From: Prevotella sp. Rep29
GTDB taxonomy: Bacteria > Bacteroidota > Bacteroidia > Bacteroidales > Bacteroidaceae
Assembly: GCF_019551475.1 (NCBI RefSeq)
Contig: NZ_CP047159.1
Coordinates: forward strand, 2,480,001-2,544,000
Length of the DNA: 64,000 nt
Direction: 5' to 3'
Position 1 is the stretch's first letter; every line of letters starts with the position of its first letter. Of the stretch, positions 35,299-43,521 are shown one piece after another. The notes beneath the pieces were generated by a model. That model saw only the letters and a program-made list of their open reading frames with translations, was not told the origin of the DNA and searched no databases. The position numbers were made by a program, and so were the translations under genes.

Positions 35299-36416
35299 TT
35301 ACCGCAGAACAACTCAAAGATATCCTGGAACGCACCGACGCACTCCACCGCTATCTCGACATCGAGAAAAAGAAAGTGGAATACGAAGAAGAAGAACTTC
35401 GTACGCAAGCACCTGACTTCTGGGAAGATCCCGCCCGGGCACAAGAGCAGATGAAAAAGGTGAAAGGCATCAAGAAATGGCTCGACGGATATAAGTCGGC
35501 GCGCGATGCTGCCGACGAACTGCAGCTCGCTTTCGACTTCTATCACGATGAGATGGTGACGGAAGAAGAAGTGGATGCCGATTACAAAAAAGCCATCGAA
35601 GCCATCGAAGAGCTCGAGCTGAAAAACATGCTGCGCCAGAAGGAAGACCCGATGGACTGCGTAATGAAAATCAACAGCGGTGCCGGCGGAACTGAGAGTC
35701 AGGACTGGGCACAAATGCTCATGCGGATGTATATGCGATGGGCTGAAAGTCACGGTCATAAAGTGACTGTCAGCAACTTGCAGGACGGCGACGAGGCAGG
35801 CATCAAGAGCGTGACGATGGAAATCGAAGGTGGAGAATACGCTTATGGCTACCTGAAAAGCGAAAATGGAGTCCATCGTCTGGTGCGCGTTTCGCCATTC
35901 AACGCACAAGGCAAACGCATGACCAGCTTTGCCTCAGTCTTTGTTTCTCCGCTGGTGGATGATACCATAGAAGTGTATGTGGACCCTTCGAAAGTGAGTT
36001 GGGACACTTTCCGTTCAAGCGGAGCCGGAGGACAGAACGTCAACAAGGTGGAAACGGGTGTCCGCCTGCGATATCAATATACAGACCCTGACACTGGCGA
36101 GGAAGAGGAAATCCTCATCGAGAACACGGAGAGCCGCAAACAGTTGGAGAACAGAAACAACGCCATGCGACTGCTCAAATCACAACTCTATGACCGCGCC
36201 ATGAAAAAACGCCTCGAAGCAAAGGCAAAGATTGAGGCGGGAAAGAAAAAAATCGAATGGGGAAGCCAAATCCGAAGCTATGTGTTTGATGACCGTCGGG
36301 TAAAAGACCACCGCACCAACTACCAGACGACCGACGTGGATGGCGTGATGGATGGAAAAATCGACGACTTCATCAAAGCATACCTCATGGAATTCCCCGT
36401 CACCGATGATCAATAA
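35295..36416 (+). CDS. prfB: Peptide chain release factor 2, uninterrupted gene
   Basis: Recognises UGA/UAA stop codons. The anticodon-mimic motif SPF is in LVRVSPFNAQG (about 200), and GGQ is in SSGAGGQNVNKVETG (about 245). 373 residues in a single frame. The canonical programmed frameshift site (TAT CTT TGA C in many bacteria) is here TAT CTC GAC (HRYLD, around codon 20), so there is no in-frame UGA and no autoregulation by frameshifting. Its ATG overlaps the stop of the ligase gene. Confidence 0.94.
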   Translation: MITAEQLKDILERTDALHRYLDIEKKKVEYEEEELRTQAPDFWEDPARAQEQMKKVKGIKKWLDGYKSARDAADELQLAFDFYHDEMVTEEEVDADYKKAIEAIEELELKNMLRQKEDPMDCVMKINSGAGGTESQDWAQMLMRMYMRWAESHGHKVTVSNLQDGDEAGIKSVTMEIEGGEYAYGYLKSENGVHRLVRVSPFNAQGKRMTSFASVFVSPLVDDTIEVYVDPSKVSWDTFRSSGAGGQNVNKVETGVRLRYQYTDPDTGEEEEILIENTESRKQLENRNNAMRLLKSQLYDRAMKKRLEAKAKIEAGKKKIEWGSQIRSYVFDDRRVKDHRTNYQTTDVDGVMDGKIDDFIKAYLMEFPVTDDQ

Positions 36417-36438
36417 ACCATATTAAAATATATAAACT

Positions 36439-36582
36439 ATGAGTGAAAGAAGTAAAATCAATCGTGCCAAACGCGAGGCACAACAAGAGAAACAGGCACA
36501 GAATGTCATACGATGGATTTTCGCCATCTTAATACTGTTGGCTATCATCTTTGTCATCTTTTCAGCACAACTCGTCGGATAG
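36439..36582 (+). CDS. Small single-pass membrane protein, 47 residues
   Basis: A short frame: a basic, glutamine-rich N-terminal helix (SKINRAKREAQQEKQAQ) followed by one hydrophobic segment (WIFAILILLAIIFVIFSAQL). The ATG has an A/T-rich leader (tataaact). It is wedged between prfB (22 bp upstream) and the CYTH gene (2 bp downstream), so it is probably expressed from the operon. No known family; the charge pattern suggests an inner-membrane protein with a cytosolic N-terminus. Confidence 0.65.
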   Translation: MSERSKINRAKREAQQEKQAQNVIRWIFAILILLAIIFVIFSAQLVG

Positions 36583-36584
36583 AC

Positions 36585-37085
36585 ATGTCTGGATTTGAAA
36601 TCGAACGGAAATTCCTTGTCAGGAAAGACAAAGACTTCAAGGCGCTGGCTACATCCGACACCCATATCCAGCAGGGATATATTGCTGCGAAGGGTGCAAC
36701 GGTGCGCATCCGCATCAGAGGCAACAAAGGGTTTCTCACAATCAAGTCGCCATCGAGAAACGGCGGACTGTCACGCTATGAGTTTGAAAAAGAAATTTCC
36801 TTGGAAGAAGCTCAGCAGTTGATGAAACTCTGCGAACCGCCAATCATCGACAAAAGACGATATTTGGTGGAATATGCCGGACACACGTTTGAGATAGACG
36901 AATTCTATGGCGACAACGAAGGGCTCGTCATGGCTGAGGTGGAACTGAATGACGAAGGCGAAGTTTTTGAAAAACCAGGATTTATAGGTCCCGAGGTCAC
37001 GGGCGACCGACGTTTCTATAATTCCAACCTGCGAATGATGCCATTCACCATTTGGCGAAACACTTTGCCAGAAGAATACCGATAG
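36585..37085 (+). CDS. CYTH-domain protein
   Basis: 166 residues starting MSGFEIERKFLV, the EXEXK-type signature of the CYTH (triphosphate tunnel) fold. It continues with VRIRIRGNKGFLTIK and YLVEYAGHTFEIDEF. CYTH proteins bind or cleave triphosphates (adenylate cyclase class IV, thiamine triphosphatase, inorganic triphosphatase); which applies here cannot be told. ATG 36585 fits the signature, an earlier in-frame ATG does not. Its 3' end overlaps the convergent VanZ-like gene by 41 bp. Confidence 0.88.
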   Translation: MSGFEIERKFLVRKDKDFKALATSDTHIQQGYIAAKGATVRIRIRGNKGFLTIKSPSRNGGLSRYEFEKEISLEEAQQLMKLCEPPIIDKRRYLVEYAGHTFEIDEFYGDNEGLVMAEVELNDEGEVFEKPGFIGPEVTGDRRFYNSNLRMMPFTIWRNTLPEEYR

Positions 37086-37437
37086 GCAAAGCGAGCGTAC
37101 ACCCCATCGCATTGGCAAGAAAGTCCAACCAGTCGCCGCTACGAGTACCGCCGGTACAAGTTGCCTGGACAAATTCAATCAGTCCGCCCATTACCACTGG
37201 AGCCAACCATGCCATGAGGATGACACGTTGACGGCACACCCGCTTGTGTCTGAAAAGATATTCAGCCCACAGCACCAAGCCTAAGACAAAATACATCGCA
37301 ATGTGCGTCCATTTGTCTATCAGCGCGACATCGCTCAAAGGGGTTTCCGGAACAGGAATCAGACAGATTACCCAAATCACCGCGACAAGCAGCGAACTGA
37401 GTGGATAGCGGAGCATCAACCGATATAAATCTTTCAT
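37045..37437 (-). CDS. VanZ-family membrane protein
   Basis: 130 residues from ATG 37437. The start is set by its promoter: the -7 box at 37456-37463 leaves room for translation only downstream of about 37450, so the in-frame ATGs at 37458 and 37452 are excluded. Hydrophobic segments are LLVAVIWVICLIPV, HIAMYFVLGLVLWAEYLF, and two near the C-terminus. DKWTHIAMYFVLG and GDWLDFLANAMG are VanZ-family blocks. VanZ proteins confer some teicoplanin resistance in enterococci; the role here is unknown. Confidence 0.82.
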   Translation of the reverse strand: MKDLYRLMLRYPLSSLLVAVIWVICLIPVPETPLSDVALIDKWTHIAMYFVLGLVLWAEYLFRHKRVCRQRVILMAWLAPVVMGGLIEFVQATCTGGTRSGDWLDFLANAMGCTLALPIGILLAKCFAKW

Positions 37438-37455
37438 CGTTCGCATATTCATCTG

Positions 37456-37486
37456 CAAAGATAAACATAATCAACCAATCTTCAAA
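37456..37486 (-). promoter_or_regulatory. Promoter of the VanZ-like gene
   Basis: Minus strand TTTG (37486-37483), 19 bp, TATCTTTG (37463-37456). Full consensus. Confidence 0.75.
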
Positions 37487-37494
37487 AGTTTTTT

Positions 37495-38856
37495 ATGGCA
37501 CACACAGAAAGAGTAAAATTCGGAAGTAAGTTGGGAATCATCCTGGCGACAGCAGGCTCAGCCGTTGGACTGGGCAACATCTGGCGTTTCCCTTATATGA
37601 CAGGCGAAAACGGCGGCGCGGCATTCATCATCCTTTATCTTGTCTGTGTATTTATCTTAGGCATCCCCTGTATGATCAGCGAGTTCATTATCGGGCGTCA
37701 TGGAGCATCGAACGTCGCACAGGCATACAACAAGCTTTCCAATGGCACTCTATGGCGGATTATCGGTTTCATGGGTGTGCTCACCGGCTTTCTCATCATC
37801 GGCTATTATGCTGTGGTTTCAGGATGGTGTTTGCAATACATCTTCGGTTCAGCCGCAGGACATCTCAAAGGAGATTCCGCATACATCAATGAGTATTTCA
37901 TCAATTTCTCACAGAGCACATGGAAACCGATTCTCTGGACTATCGCATTCCTTTTTCTCACTCATTTCATCATCATACGGGGCGTGCAGAAAGGCATTGA
38001 GTGGGCATCCAAGCTGCTCATGCCCGTACTCTTCATACTACTGCTGATAATTGTCGTAGCTTCCTGCCTTCTCCCCAATGCCATCGAAGGAATCCGCTTT
38101 CTTTTCATGCCCGATTTCTCCAAAGTGACGAGTGATACCTTTCTCGGAGCTTTGGGTCAAGCATTCTTCTCTTTAAGCATCGGCATGGGCTGTATATGCA
38201 CCTATGCTTCTTATTTCTCCCGTGACACAAACCTGGCAAAATCGGCTGTCCATATCAGTCTGATAGACTCTTTCATTGCCATACTTGCCGGACTCATGAT
38301 TTTCCCCGCAGCCTTTTCCGTCAACGTGCAGCCCGACTCCGGTCCCTCACTCATCTTTATCACCCTCCCTAACGTCTTTCTTCAAGCCTTTTCAAGCGTT
38401 CCCGTTGTAGGCTATATCATCTCCCTGCTCTTCTATTCCCTGCTGTCATTGGCAGCCCTTACATCCCTCATCTCGCTACATGAGGTTTGCACGGCATTCA
38501 TACATGAGGAGTTCCGGCTCTCCCGCCGTCGGGCGGCATTGATAGTTACGCTGACCGGTTCCGTCATCGGCGCTTTTTGCTCACTCTCATTGGGTGCATG
38601 GGACGGCTTGCAACTGTTTGGCAAACCGCTGTTCGACATCTTCGACTTCGTGACCGGACAGATTCTTCTTCCTTTGGGTGGCTTCTTCACCTGCCTTTTC
38701 CTGGGTTGGTATGTACCGAAAAAGATTCTCAAAGATGAGTACACCAACTGGGGAACGCTGCGCGGAACACTGTTCGGCATCTACCTTTTCTGCATCCGCA
38801 TCGTGTGCCCCATCTGCATCGCTATCATCTTCATGCACCAGTTGGGATGGATATAA
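37495..38856 (+). CDS. Sodium-dependent transporter, NSS family
   Basis: 453 residues with about 11 membrane segments. The first helix has the sodium- and substrate-site sequence TAGSAVGLGNIWRFPYM, diagnostic of the neurotransmitter:sodium symporter (LeuT-like) family, followed by NGGAAFIILYL. The substrate, usually an amino acid, cannot be deduced. It precedes an M20 dipeptidase in the same direction, so uptake of amino acids or peptides followed by hydrolysis is a reasonable guess. Confidence 0.92.
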   Translation: MAHTERVKFGSKLGIILATAGSAVGLGNIWRFPYMTGENGGAAFIILYLVCVFILGIPCMISEFIIGRHGASNVAQAYNKLSNGTLWRIIGFMGVLTGFLIIGYYAVVSGWCLQYIFGSAAGHLKGDSAYINEYFINFSQSTWKPILWTIAFLFLTHFIIIRGVQKGIEWASKLLMPVLFILLLIIVVASCLLPNAIEGIRFLFMPDFSKVTSDTFLGALGQAFFSLSIGMGCICTYASYFSRDTNLAKSAVHISLIDSFIAILAGLMIFPAAFSVNVQPDSGPSLIFITLPNVFLQAFSSVPVVGYIISLLFYSLLSLAALTSLISLHEVCTAFIHEEFRLSRRRAALIVTLTGSVIGAFCSLSLGAWDGLQLFGKPLFDIFDFVTGQILLPLGGFFTCLFLGWYVPKKILKDEYTNWGTLRGTLFGIYLFCIRIVCPICIAIIFMHQLGWI

Positions 38857-38905
38857 CCTGGTATAAACAGAGATTCATATAAAACTTTTAAAAACAATAC
38901 GTATT

Positions 38906-40264
38906 ATGATTAAAGAATTTATCGAGAAAAATGAGCCGCGGATGCTCGAAGAACTATTCAGTCTTATCCGCATACCGAGCGTAAGTGCACAGCCTGAACA
39001 CAAAGACGACATGGTTCGTTGTGCCGAACAATGGAAGAAACTGCTCCTGGCGGCAGGAGTTGACAAGGCTGAGGTCATGCCTTCAAACGGCAACCCGATT
39101 GTCTATGGCGAGAAGATGGTGGACCCGCAGGCTAAGACGGTACTCATCTACGGACACTACGACGTGATGCCGGCAGAGCCGTTCGAGCTGTGGAACACGG
39201 AGCCGTTTGAGCCAGTGGTGAAAGACGGAATCCTTTGGGCACGTGGAGCCGACGATGACAAGGGACAGTCATTCATACAGGCAAAAGCCTTCGAATACCT
39301 GGTCAGCAACAACCTGCTGAAACACAACATCAAATTCATCCTTGAAGGGGAAGAGGAAGTGGGCTCACCCAGCCTCGGCGCTTTCTGCGAGCAACACAAA
39401 GAACTGCTCAAGAGCGACATCATCCTCGTTTCCGACACCAGCATGCTCTCTGCCGAACTGCCTTCACTCACGACAGGCTTGCGTGGCTTGGCTTACTGGC
39501 AGATTGAACTGACGGGTCCGAACCATGACCTGCATTCAGGACATTTCGGCGGCGCGGTTGCCAACCCGATTAACGTGCTCTGTAAACTTCTTGCCGACGT
39601 TACCAATGAAGACGGCAGAATACAGGTGCCGGGATTCTACGACGACGTTGATGACATTCCCGAAGAAGAACGCAAGATGGTGGCAGAAATTCCTTTCGAC
39701 CTCGAGAAATACAAGAAGTCTATCGACGTGGAGGAACTGTTCGGAGAAAAGGGCTACAGCACCATCGAGCGCAACGGCTTCCGCCCGTCATTCGACATTT
39801 GTGGCATCTGGGGCGGATATACGGGCGAAGGTTCCAAGACCGTCATCCCGTCTAAGGCTTACGCAAAAATCTCCTGCCGACTGGTTCCGCACCAGGAGCA
39901 TGAGAAAATCTCACAGCTGGTCGTTGATTACTTCAAGAAGGTAGCGCCAAAGACCGTCAAGATTGACATCCAGCCACTGCACGGCGGCGAGGCATACGTG
40001 TGTCCTATCACGCTCCCTGCATACAAAGCAGCAGAGCGGGCATTCGAAAAGGTGTTCGGAAAACGTCCGCTCCCTGTGCGCCGCGGCGGAAGTATCGGTA
40101 TCATCTCCACCTTCGAGAAGACACTCGGCATCAAGACCGTCCTCATGGGCTTCGGATTAGAGTCTGACGCAATTCATTCACCAAACGAGAACTTCCCCAT
40201 CGACATGTTCCGCAAAGGTGTTGAAACGGTGGTCAACTTCCATCTCGAATACGACAAGGAGTAA
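38906..40264 (+). CDS. M20-family dipeptidase
   Basis: 452 residues. The zinc-ligand histidine and aspartate are in TVLIYGHYDVMPAEP (about 73) and WARGADDDKGQ (about 113), and the catalytic glutamates are in LEGEEEVGSPS (about 148). A dimerisation (lid) domain and the C-terminal ligand block FGLESDAIHSPNE follow. It belongs to the dipeptidase/carnosinase-like group of M20. Cytosolic, no signal peptide. A strong hairpin lies just after the stop. Confidence 0.9.
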   Translation: MIKEFIEKNEPRMLEELFSLIRIPSVSAQPEHKDDMVRCAEQWKKLLLAAGVDKAEVMPSNGNPIVYGEKMVDPQAKTVLIYGHYDVMPAEPFELWNTEPFEPVVKDGILWARGADDDKGQSFIQAKAFEYLVSNNLLKHNIKFILEGEEEVGSPSLGAFCEQHKELLKSDIILVSDTSMLSAELPSLTTGLRGLAYWQIELTGPNHDLHSGHFGGAVANPINVLCKLLADVTNEDGRIQVPGFYDDVDDIPEEERKMVAEIPFDLEKYKKSIDVEELFGEKGYSTIERNGFRPSFDICGIWGGYTGEGSKTVIPSKAYAKISCRLVPHQEHEKISQLVVDYFKKVAPKTVKIDIQPLHGGEAYVCPITLPAYKAAERAFEKVFGKRPLPVRRGGSIGIISTFEKTLGIKTVLMGFGLESDAIHSPNENFPIDMFRKGVETVVNFHLEYDKE

Positions 40265-40279
40265 TCATTTTCAGGCAGA

Positions 40280-40308
40280 CACGGTGGCAGTAAGGAACTG
40301 CCACCGTG
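40280..40308 (+). terminator. Strong hairpin after the dipeptidase gene
   Basis: CACGGTGGCAG (40280-40290), loop TAAGGAA, CTGCCACCGTG (40298-40308): 11 perfect pairs. There is no T-run after it, so it may be an mRNA-stabilising hairpin rather than a true terminator. Confidence 0.55.
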
Positions 40309-40340
40309 CTACTGCATGATGAGGATAAAGAAAACACGCC

Positions 40341-41234
40341 ATGTTTCTGAAAGAGTTTTTCTACCTGCAGAAATCCGACAGGAAAGTGTTGCTCACACTA
40401 CTGTTCCTCATGGCTGTTGCCCTCATCGTGTTTTGGACCGTCGGAGGACAATACGACCGCACGGAAAGCGAACCCGACACACTGAGAGAAGCACCACAGA
40501 CATTCTCCTCCCGCAAACCTCATCAAAGGCATTCATACTACAAAACGGAGGAACGGGTGGTGGAACGTTTCCCGTTCGACCCCAACACTGCCGACAGCAC
40601 ACAGCTGCTCCGACTGGGACTCTCACCGTGGCAGGTGCGCAACATCTACAAATATCGTGCGAAGGGCGGCATCTACCGCAAGCCTGAAGACTTTGCCAAA
40701 CTCTATGGACTGACCGTCAAGCAGTATAAGTCATTGCAACCCTACATCCGCATATCGGAGGATTACCAACCAGCTGCCACATTATATAATAATACGCGCG
40801 AGGAATATGTCCGCGACACGTTGAAATATCCCGTCAAACTGAAAGAGTCGGAACACATCATCCTCAACCTCGCAGACACCAGCCAACTGAAGAAAGTGCC
40901 GGGCATAGGAAGCGGATGGGCACGACAGATTGTTGCCTATCGCGAGCGGCTGGGAGGATTCTATTCTACAGACCAACTGCTCGACATCGAAGGATTTCCC
41001 GAAGATGCGCTACCCTATCTCCAGATACAAAATCCGCAACTGCGCAAACTGAACGTCAATAAACTCACGCTCAACCAACTGCGCCAGCATCCCTATATCG
41101 GGTTCTATCGGGCAAAAGCCATCGTTGACTACCGACGGCTCAAAGGAAACCTCAAAAGTCTGAACGAACTATCCCTGCACAAGGATTTCACCGAAAAAGC
41201 CATCCAGCGACTGAAACCTTACGTGGAGTTCTGA
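40341..41234 (+). CDS. Helix-hairpin-helix protein, ComEA-like
   Basis: 297 residues. One N-terminal membrane segment (about 15-36, LLTLLFLMAVALIVFWTV) and then several helix-hairpin-helix units: FDPNTADSTQLLRLGLSP, LADTSQLKKVPGIGSGWARQI, and NKLTLNQLRQHPYIGFYRAKAI. ComEA proteins bind incoming DNA in transformation. Three to four copies in one protein is typical of the Bacteroidetes form. Together with dprA at 13 kb it hints at competence capacity, but related proteins exist in non-competent species. Confidence 0.82.
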   Translation: MFLKEFFYLQKSDRKVLLTLLFLMAVALIVFWTVGGQYDRTESEPDTLREAPQTFSSRKPHQRHSYYKTEERVVERFPFDPNTADSTQLLRLGLSPWQVRNIYKYRAKGGIYRKPEDFAKLYGLTVKQYKSLQPYIRISEDYQPAATLYNNTREEYVRDTLKYPVKLKESEHIILNLADTSQLKKVPGIGSGWARQIVAYRERLGGFYSTDQLLDIEGFPEDALPYLQIQNPQLRKLNVNKLTLNQLRQHPYIGFYRAKAIVDYRRLKGNLKSLNELSLHKDFTEKAIQRLKPYVEF

Positions 41235-41287
41235 AACGGTCTGCATTTAACATCTTATCCATAAAAGCTTTTTTAAAATTATAAACC

Positions 41288-42835
41288 ATGAAGAAGAACA
41301 ATATTCTGAGATTCGTTATCTGTCTTCTGATGACAGCGATGGTCGTGCTGAATGGGCACGCACAATTCACGTGGCGCTACAGCATTGAGAACGGTGTCGT
41401 GAAGACCGAAGTGCCGCAGCGCGAGGCAGGACAGCAGCATGCGCTCGGACTGACAACCGCCAAGCTGCCCGTTGTGCGCGTGGCTTTCGTGGGACTGGGC
41501 ATGCGTGGTCCCGATGCCGTGGAGCGTTTCACGCATATCCCGGGAACGCAGGTCATGGCACTCTGTGACTACGAGCGCGAACGTGCCGAACAATGCCAGA
41601 AGTATCTCCGGAAGGCGAGCATGCCTGCCGCCGACATCTACAGCGGCGAAAACGGCTACGAGCAACTCTGCAAGCGCAAAGACATCGACCTCGTCTATAT
41701 CGCTACCGACTGGCTGCACCATTTCCCCGTAGCGAAATGCGCATTGGAGAACGGGAAGCACGTGGCGATTGAGGTGCCGTCTGCCATGAATATGCACGAC
41801 ATCTGGGAACTCATCGACCTGTCGGAAAGGAAGCGGCTACACTGTTTCATGCTCGAGAACTGCTGCTACGACTTTTTTGAACTCAACGCGCTCAGCATGG
41901 CACAGCAGGGACTGTTCGGAGAAATTATCTACGTACAGGGGGCTTACCGCCACGAACTGTCGCCCTATTGGGACCATTACTGGAAAAAGGGCGAAGACGA
42001 CAAACTGGGCTGGCGGCTCGACTACAACCGGAAGTTCCGCGGTGATGTCTATCCGACGCATGGCTTGGGACCGGTGGCACAGGTGCTCGACATTCATCGA
42101 GGAGACCGCATGCACACATTGGTGGCGATGGACACCAAGTCATTCAACGGAAAGAAGCTGGTGGAACAGCGCACGGGAGAGCCATGCGGGGACTTCCGCA
42201 ACGGCGACCATACGACAACGCTCATCCGTACCGAACAAGGGAAAGTGATTGAGATTCACCACAACGTGATGACGCCGCAGCCCTACAACCGCATGTATCA
42301 ACTGACGGGCACCAGCGGCTTCGCCAACAAATACCCGTCGGAGGGCTATGCCGTCTCCTCGCAGACGATGAAAGACGCCGGTGTGCGCCCGTCGTCCGAC
42401 AATCTCTCCGGACACAGCTACCTCTCGGCTGAAGACAAGAAGGCGCTCGAACAGAAATACGAGCATCCGCTCATCACCCGCTACGGGAAGATGGCTAAGG
42501 AAGTGGGCGGACACGGCGGCATGGATTTCATCATGGATGCCCGCCTGGTGTACTGCCTGCAGAACGGATTGCCACTCGACATGGACGTCTATGACATGGC
42601 GGAATGGTGCTCTCTGGCTGAACTCGGCTCTATCTCCATGGACAACGGCAACCTGCCCGTCGAGGTGCCCGACTTCACACGCGGTCACTGGAACGACGTG
42701 AAGGGCTATCGCCATGCCTACGCTTCGCCCGAAGAGGAAGAAAAGACGGCTGCCATCGCCAAGGCGTTCACCGAAGAACTGAAGAAAAAAGGGGCAAAAT
42801 ATTGGGAGAAACACGACCGAAAGAACGGACGATAA
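41288..42835 (+). CDS. Gfo/Idh/MocA oxidoreductase, GH109-like
   Basis: 515 residues with a signal peptide (MTAMVVLNGHAQ), so exported. A Rossmann fold starts RVAFVGLGMRGPDAVERF (about 62). Next are DLVYIATDWLHHFPVAKCAL, HVAIEVPSAMNMHDIWEL and the later YPTHGLGPVAQVLDIHRGD. The closest group is GH109, NAD-dependent alpha-N-acetylgalactosaminidases that act on host glycans. The residues seen fit that family, but substrate specificity is not proven. Mucin or blood-group-type glycan cleavage would suit a gut or oral Prevotella. Confidence 0.82.
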   Translation: MKKNNILRFVICLLMTAMVVLNGHAQFTWRYSIENGVVKTEVPQREAGQQHALGLTTAKLPVVRVAFVGLGMRGPDAVERFTHIPGTQVMALCDYERERAEQCQKYLRKASMPAADIYSGENGYEQLCKRKDIDLVYIATDWLHHFPVAKCALENGKHVAIEVPSAMNMHDIWELIDLSERKRLHCFMLENCCYDFFELNALSMAQQGLFGEIIYVQGAYRHELSPYWDHYWKKGEDDKLGWRLDYNRKFRGDVYPTHGLGPVAQVLDIHRGDRMHTLVAMDTKSFNGKKLVEQRTGEPCGDFRNGDHTTTLIRTEQGKVIEIHHNVMTPQPYNRMYQLTGTSGFANKYPSEGYAVSSQTMKDAGVRPSSDNLSGHSYLSAEDKKALEQKYEHPLITRYGKMAKEVGGHGGMDFIMDARLVYCLQNGLPLDMDVYDMAEWCSLAELGSISMDNGNLPVEVPDFTRGHWNDVKGYRHAYASPEEEEKTAAIAKAFTEELKKKGAKYWEKHDRKNGR

Positions 42836-42892
42836 GTCTGATGACGTTCCCCACTCCGTTCCATCACTCCCCTCGTTGAGCGTCCCGCTGCT

Positions 42893-43109
42893 TTTGTATA
42901 TTTATGCAAATGCAAGGTGGTCGGATTGCATTTTGTAAACCCTTGAATTTCAGTACGTTAAAAAGTGCCTTCCAAAAGTGCCACTTTCGCACTCCGAAAG
43001 TGCCACTTTCAGGAGCTGAAAGGGGAACTTTTGCAAGCTAAAAGTGCCACTTTTGGAAAACGAAAGTTCAACCGTATATTTATACGCCCTTTCCCGTATA
43101 TTTATACAG
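42893..43109 (+). repeat. 217-bp palindromic repeat element, copy 4
   Basis: TTTGTATATTTATGCA, TTTTGTAA at offset 42, modules of the AAAAGTGCCACTTTT and AAAGGGGAACTTTT class, GTATATTTATAC twice, end TATACAG. Between the first boxes ATGCAA and TTGCAT face each other. It lies between the GH109-like gene and the DUF4252 operon. Confidence 0.85.
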
Positions 43110-43159
43110 GTCGCGTTTGATGCTCATCTTTCGTCGAACTTACGTGCGAGAAAAGAAAT

Positions 43160-43508
43160 TTGTTTCACATATTCAGAAACCTATTATTAACATTAACAAG
43201 CGAAAAGGGTAAAAAGAGAAAGAAAACACAGAATTTGTTGATTTCATGATTCTTTTATTTGGCTTATTCAGGAGAATTGAGTAAATTTGCAGAAAGATTT
43301 GAGTAAATTTGCAACAAGAAAAACCAACTCAAAATTATTACTCTGCTGCTTGATTTGTTCAATTTTCGTAATTTACGCACAAGAAAATGCCCTGTCGTCG
43401 GCGTGTTTCAGATGTGTTTTCGGCATACGAGTGAAAAAAATGTTGCTCCGATGTAACAAAAAGTCGAAATTTGCGTCACATATTCAGAAACCTAACTATT
43501 ATCATTAA
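43160..43508 (+). repeat. Duplicated leader block upstream of the DUF4252-sigma operon
   Basis: CACATATTCAGAAACCTA followed by an ATTA/CATTAA stretch occurs near 43167-43200 and again near 43473-43508, about 306 bp apart. The 3' copy runs to the start region of the first DUF4252 gene. No gene is visible between 43110 and 43521, only these blocks and a promoter. Confidence 0.6.
43258..43289 (+). promoter_or_regulatory. Promoter upstream of the DUF4252-sigma operon
   Basis: TTTG (43258-43261), 20 bp, TAAATTTG (43282-43289): full consensus. A second TAAATTTG lies 22 bp further on (43304-43311). An mRNA from here would have a leader of more than 200 nt. Confidence 0.65.
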
Positions 43509-43521
43509 AAAAACGACAACA

